From assembly GCA_047517485.1 (NCBI GenBank), contig JAKZSU010000091.1, positions 1-7,351 on the forward strand: 7,351 nt of DNA, read 5' to 3'. Below, piece after piece: positions 5,758-7,351 of this stretch. The notes below the pieces were generated by a model. That model did no database searches. It was not told where the DNA came from and was given only the letters and a program-made list of their open reading frames with translations. The number at the start of each line of letters is the position of its first letter. Within the stretch, counting starts at the first letter, position 1. A program made the position numbers and the translations under genes. This DNA is from JAKZSU01 sp047517485 (GTDB lineage: Bacteria > Pseudomonadota > Alphaproteobacteria > UBA7887).

Positions 5758-6981
5758 GTGCGTCGTCTGGCAACGATCGCCCTGATTGTCGGGGCGTTGA
5801 GCGGCTGCTTCGAGAGCGACGAGGAACGCGCCTTGGCGGCCTATGAGGCGCATGAGTTCGCATCCGCGGCGGCGCTGTCCGAACGCCTGGCGGCGACGGG
5901 CAATCCGCGCGGCTATCACTTGCTCAGCTTGATGGCGGCGCAAGGGTTGGGGCGCGAGGTCGATTTTGCCGCGGCGCTCGTTCTGGCCGATCAGGCGGCG
6001 GCGCTGGATTCCACCTACGCGGCGACGCGCGACGCGGTGACGGCGTTGATCGCGGCGATGGCGGCGGGGGCGCAAGCCGCGTTCGAGGCCGAGGACTTTG
6101 AGCGCGCGTTCGCGCTTGCCAAGCCGCTCGACGCCTTTGGGCACGCGGGGGCGCGAAGTTTACGTCGGCGCCTGATCACCGGGCACTATGTCGCGTTGCC
6201 CGGCTCGGCGTTGGCGTGGCTGACGTTTTGGCATACCTGCAGCGGCAACACGCGCTACGAAAGCGACACTCAGTCGGATGCGACGTTCGCCGCCAAATGC
6301 CTGGGGCGCGCCGTGGTGTGGGACGGCACCGTGGTCCGCGTGTTCGACGATAAGGTCAACGTCAAGATGAAACCGGGGCGGCCCGGCGCGCGCTATGATC
6401 TGCGCCTCGAACTGCTGGCGCCGGATGAAGCGGATGTCAGGCCCGGGGCGAAAATGCGCTTTTCCGGGGTGATCGATGCGCGCGGGACGCCGTCGCGGGC
6501 GGACAAACTGGTGGCGGCGCGCCTGATCGAGGCGGCGCCGCTGACCGACAAGGACCTCGCGCGCGACACGGTTATACGGCAACGCGCGGCGATGGCGGCG
6601 TGCCAGAAGCTCGCCGAGGCGCGGTTTCGCGCCGGCTATATGCCCGACTGGGCGATCGAGATCGAGGCCAAGGTGCGCGCCGGCGGCAGCCCCGGCAGTC
6701 GCGCGTTCTCGCTGTTCGTCGGCGTGGTCTCGGAAGCCGACGCGTTCACCCCCACCGCCGACGGCGGCTGGCACGGCGTGTTCGACGGGACGGTGACGAT
6801 CCAGAGCGTTGTCGCGCGCGCCGCCCAGGTCACCAAATTCACCGCCGACTGTACCGTCGATGCCTCGTTCGAGCGTGGCAAGCCGCTGGAAGAACACGCG
6901 GCGCTGGAATTCGTCACCATCGACGAGCCGGTGCTGACCTCGGCGCCGGCACGCCTGCTGACGCCGCGGCGGGGGGAATAA
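5758..6981 (+). CDS. Lipoprotein with Sel1/TPR-like helices and a possible OB-fold-like domain, about 407 aa
   Basis: The start taken is GTG 5758, giving MRRLATIALIVGALSGC: a compact lipoprotein signal with lipobox LSGC and acylated Cys17. TTG 5752 (six bases after GAAG) or ATG 5710 (inside the upstream gene) are possible alternatives; the open frame reaches back to 5590 but that part is Arg/Ser-rich and overlaps the upstream gene. Residues about 20-150 are Ala-rich helices (ALAAYEAHEFASAAALSERL, then GYHLLSLMAAQGLG) resembling degenerate Sel1 repeats and the Sel1 protein of the opposite operon. Around residues 180-270 a Cys-containing segment (CLGRAVVWDGTVVRVFDD, then VRPGAKMRFSGVIDARG) has the beta pattern of an OB-fold/tRNA_anti-like domain (inference). 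A third region from about residue 280 (AACQKLAEARF to TKFTADCTVD) is unknown. It should be anchored in the envelope. Only 7 bases separate it from the upstream gene, implying an operon. Confidence 0.8.
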   Translation: MRRLATIALIVGALSGCFESDEERALAAYEAHEFASAAALSERLAATGNPRGYHLLSLMAAQGLGREVDFAAALVLADQAAALDSTYAATRDAVTALIAAMAAGAQAAFEAEDFERAFALAKPLDAFGHAGARSLRRRLITGHYVALPGSALAWLTFWHTCSGNTRYESDTQSDATFAAKCLGRAVVWDGTVVRVFDDKVNVKMKPGRPGARYDLRLELLAPDEADVRPGAKMRFSGVIDARGTPSRADKLVAARLIEAAPLTDKDLARDTVIRQRAAMAACQKLAEARFRAGYMPDWAIEIEAKVRAGGSPGSRAFSLFVGVVSEADAFTPTADGGWHGVFDGTVTIQSVVARAAQVTKFTADCTVDASFERGKPLEEHAALEFVTIDEPVLTSAPARLLTPRRGE

Positions 6982-7004
6982 GTGTAGTGAGGGGTACCTA
7001 ATCG

Positions 7005-7025
7005 GGAACACCGCGCCGGTGTTCC
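7005..7025. terminator. Candidate 3'-end hairpin after the lipoprotein gene
   Basis: GGAACACCG (7005-7013) pairs perfectly with CGGTGTTCC (7017-7025) around CGC, 23 bases past the lipoprotein stop. The T-run (gcgcggtttt) starts only after six more bases, so it is a poor intrinsic terminator. It also overlaps the leader of repeat copy E and may simply belong to that repeat. Confidence 0.3.
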
Positions 7026-7163
7026 GCGCGGTTTTAAAGCGCGTTCAAGCGCCACGCAGGCTTTCCTCGCATTGGCTCGGGCGCGCGGTCGCGCTTGCCG
7101 TGAGCGAAGCTCACGGGTGCCGGTGCGGGCTGGGTGATCGGGGAGACTGGGTTCTTTTGTTTT
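7008..7163. repeat. GC-rich dispersed repeat, copy E (solo)
   Basis: This is the same orientation and the same elements as copies A-D: a leader with gttccgcgcggttttaaagc, a cgttcaagcgccacgcaggc block, the invariant core at 7081-7100, the perfect hairpin CCGTGAGC (7098-7105)/GCTCACGG (7109-7116) around GAA, and the tail ggtgatcggggagactgggt. It shares the GAA-loop hairpin with copy A and the long tail with copies C and D, so it is the most complete unit. It lies between the lipoprotein gene and the putative insertion sequence. Confidence 0.8.
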
Positions 7164-7167
7164 AATA

Positions 7168-7351
7168 GGGTATCCACTTCGCTCTCGTGATGTCAATATG
7201 TTGGGATGGCAAACCCGGCATCCCATCCCGAAGGCGGGGTCGACTACCCGCGCACCCTGACTGAATTCGACGCGTGGTTCGTGTCGGAGACGGCGTGTGC
7301 GGAGTTTCTTGGGCGTGTTCGTTGGCCGGAAGGTTTTCGATGCCCGTCTTG
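7168..7351 (+). mobile_element. Probable left end of an IS1595-type insertion sequence (partial)
   Basis: The transposase gene beginning at 7206 implies an IS whose left end lies just upstream. GGGTATCCAC starting at 7168, right after the recognisable repeat tail, is my best guess for the terminal inverted repeat. The element's right half lies outside the window, so neither the inverted repeat nor the target duplication (8 bp in this family, which would be ttttaata at 7160-7167) can be confirmed. Confidence 0.5.
7206..7351 (+). CDS. IS1595-family transposase, N-terminal part (runs off the right edge)
   Basis: The ATG at 7206 opens a frame of 48 complete codons to the window end: MANPASHPEGGVDYPRTLTE, then FDAWFVSETACAEFLGRVRW and PEGFRCPS. 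The DYP-x(5)-FDAWF, CAEFLGRVRWPEGFRCP pattern is the typical N-terminus of IS1595-family (ISXO2-like DDE) transposases; FRCPSC would start the zinc ribbon that precedes the catalytic domain. The second Cys depends on the next base beyond the window. The catalytic region is not visible, so whether the element is intact cannot be judged. Confidence 0.78.
   Translation, partial: MANPASHPEGGVDYPRTLTEFDAWFVSETACAEFLGRVRWPEGFRCPS

Noticed and set aside
5291..5863. Upstream extension of the cyclase frame (191 more codons from an ATG at 5863)
   Set aside because: The extra sequence is Ser/Arg/Pro-rich, has no recognisable domain and lies antisense to the exported-protein gene at 5406-5750 and the start of the lipoprotein gene. 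The ATG at 5290 has a G-rich ribosome-binding site and matches the usual family N-terminus.
6160..7011. 283-aa minus-strand ORF opposite the lipoprotein gene
   Set aside because: Its composition is Arg/Gly/His-rich and it is antisense to a gene with a lipobox and sensible codon use.

Overview
The window looks like a chromosomal segment of an alphaproteobacterium, possibly Rhodospirillales-like. That placement is an inference from high GC, class III cyclase/TolB-N/TPR proteins, Sel1-type repeat proteins and palindromic GC-rich intergenic repeats; no marker gene is present to fix it. Composition is mosaic. Hand counts of single 60-base stretches give 24 G+C at 121-180 (left-edge lipoprotein), 33 at 2461-2520 (3' part of the cyclase gene), 44 at 5161-5220 (cyclase domain) and 44 at 6661-6720 (right-hand lipoprotein).

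Layout. Bases 1-392 (minus) hold the start of an unrecognised lipoprotein gene that runs off the left edge. Bases 393-1665 are mostly non-coding and repeat-rich: a CCTCCCC/GGGGAGG hairpin element, one solo copy and three tandem copies of a roughly 126-bp GC-rich repeat, several strong hairpins, and one possible 70-aa minus-strand gene (716-928). Bases 1666-5290 (minus) form a tightly packed operon. It starts with a 1031-aa membrane-anchored class III nucleotidyl cyclase carrying two consecutive TolB-N-like + TPR modules. Next is a 45-aa ORF that resembles the first 39 residues of that cyclase, and last is a secreted Sel1-repeat protein. The junctions are ATGA and TAATG overlaps, so translational coupling is likely. 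Bases 5406-6981 (plus) hold a divergent pair: a small exported protein and a 407-aa lipoprotein with Sel1/TPR-like helices and a possible OB-fold-like region. Bases 6982-7205 hold another solo copy of the repeat and the probable left end of an insertion sequence. Its IS1595-type transposase begins at 7206 and runs off the right edge.

How the genes may work together (inference): the cyclase places its catalytic domain in the cytoplasm and its TolB-N/TPR modules in the periplasm. The neighbouring genes encode exported, small or helical-repeat proteins. A shared envelope-associated signalling function is plausible but not shown. The observations most worth checking are the double TolB-N/TPR architecture, the overlapping cyclase-like mini-ORF, and the tandem and dispersed repeat family.
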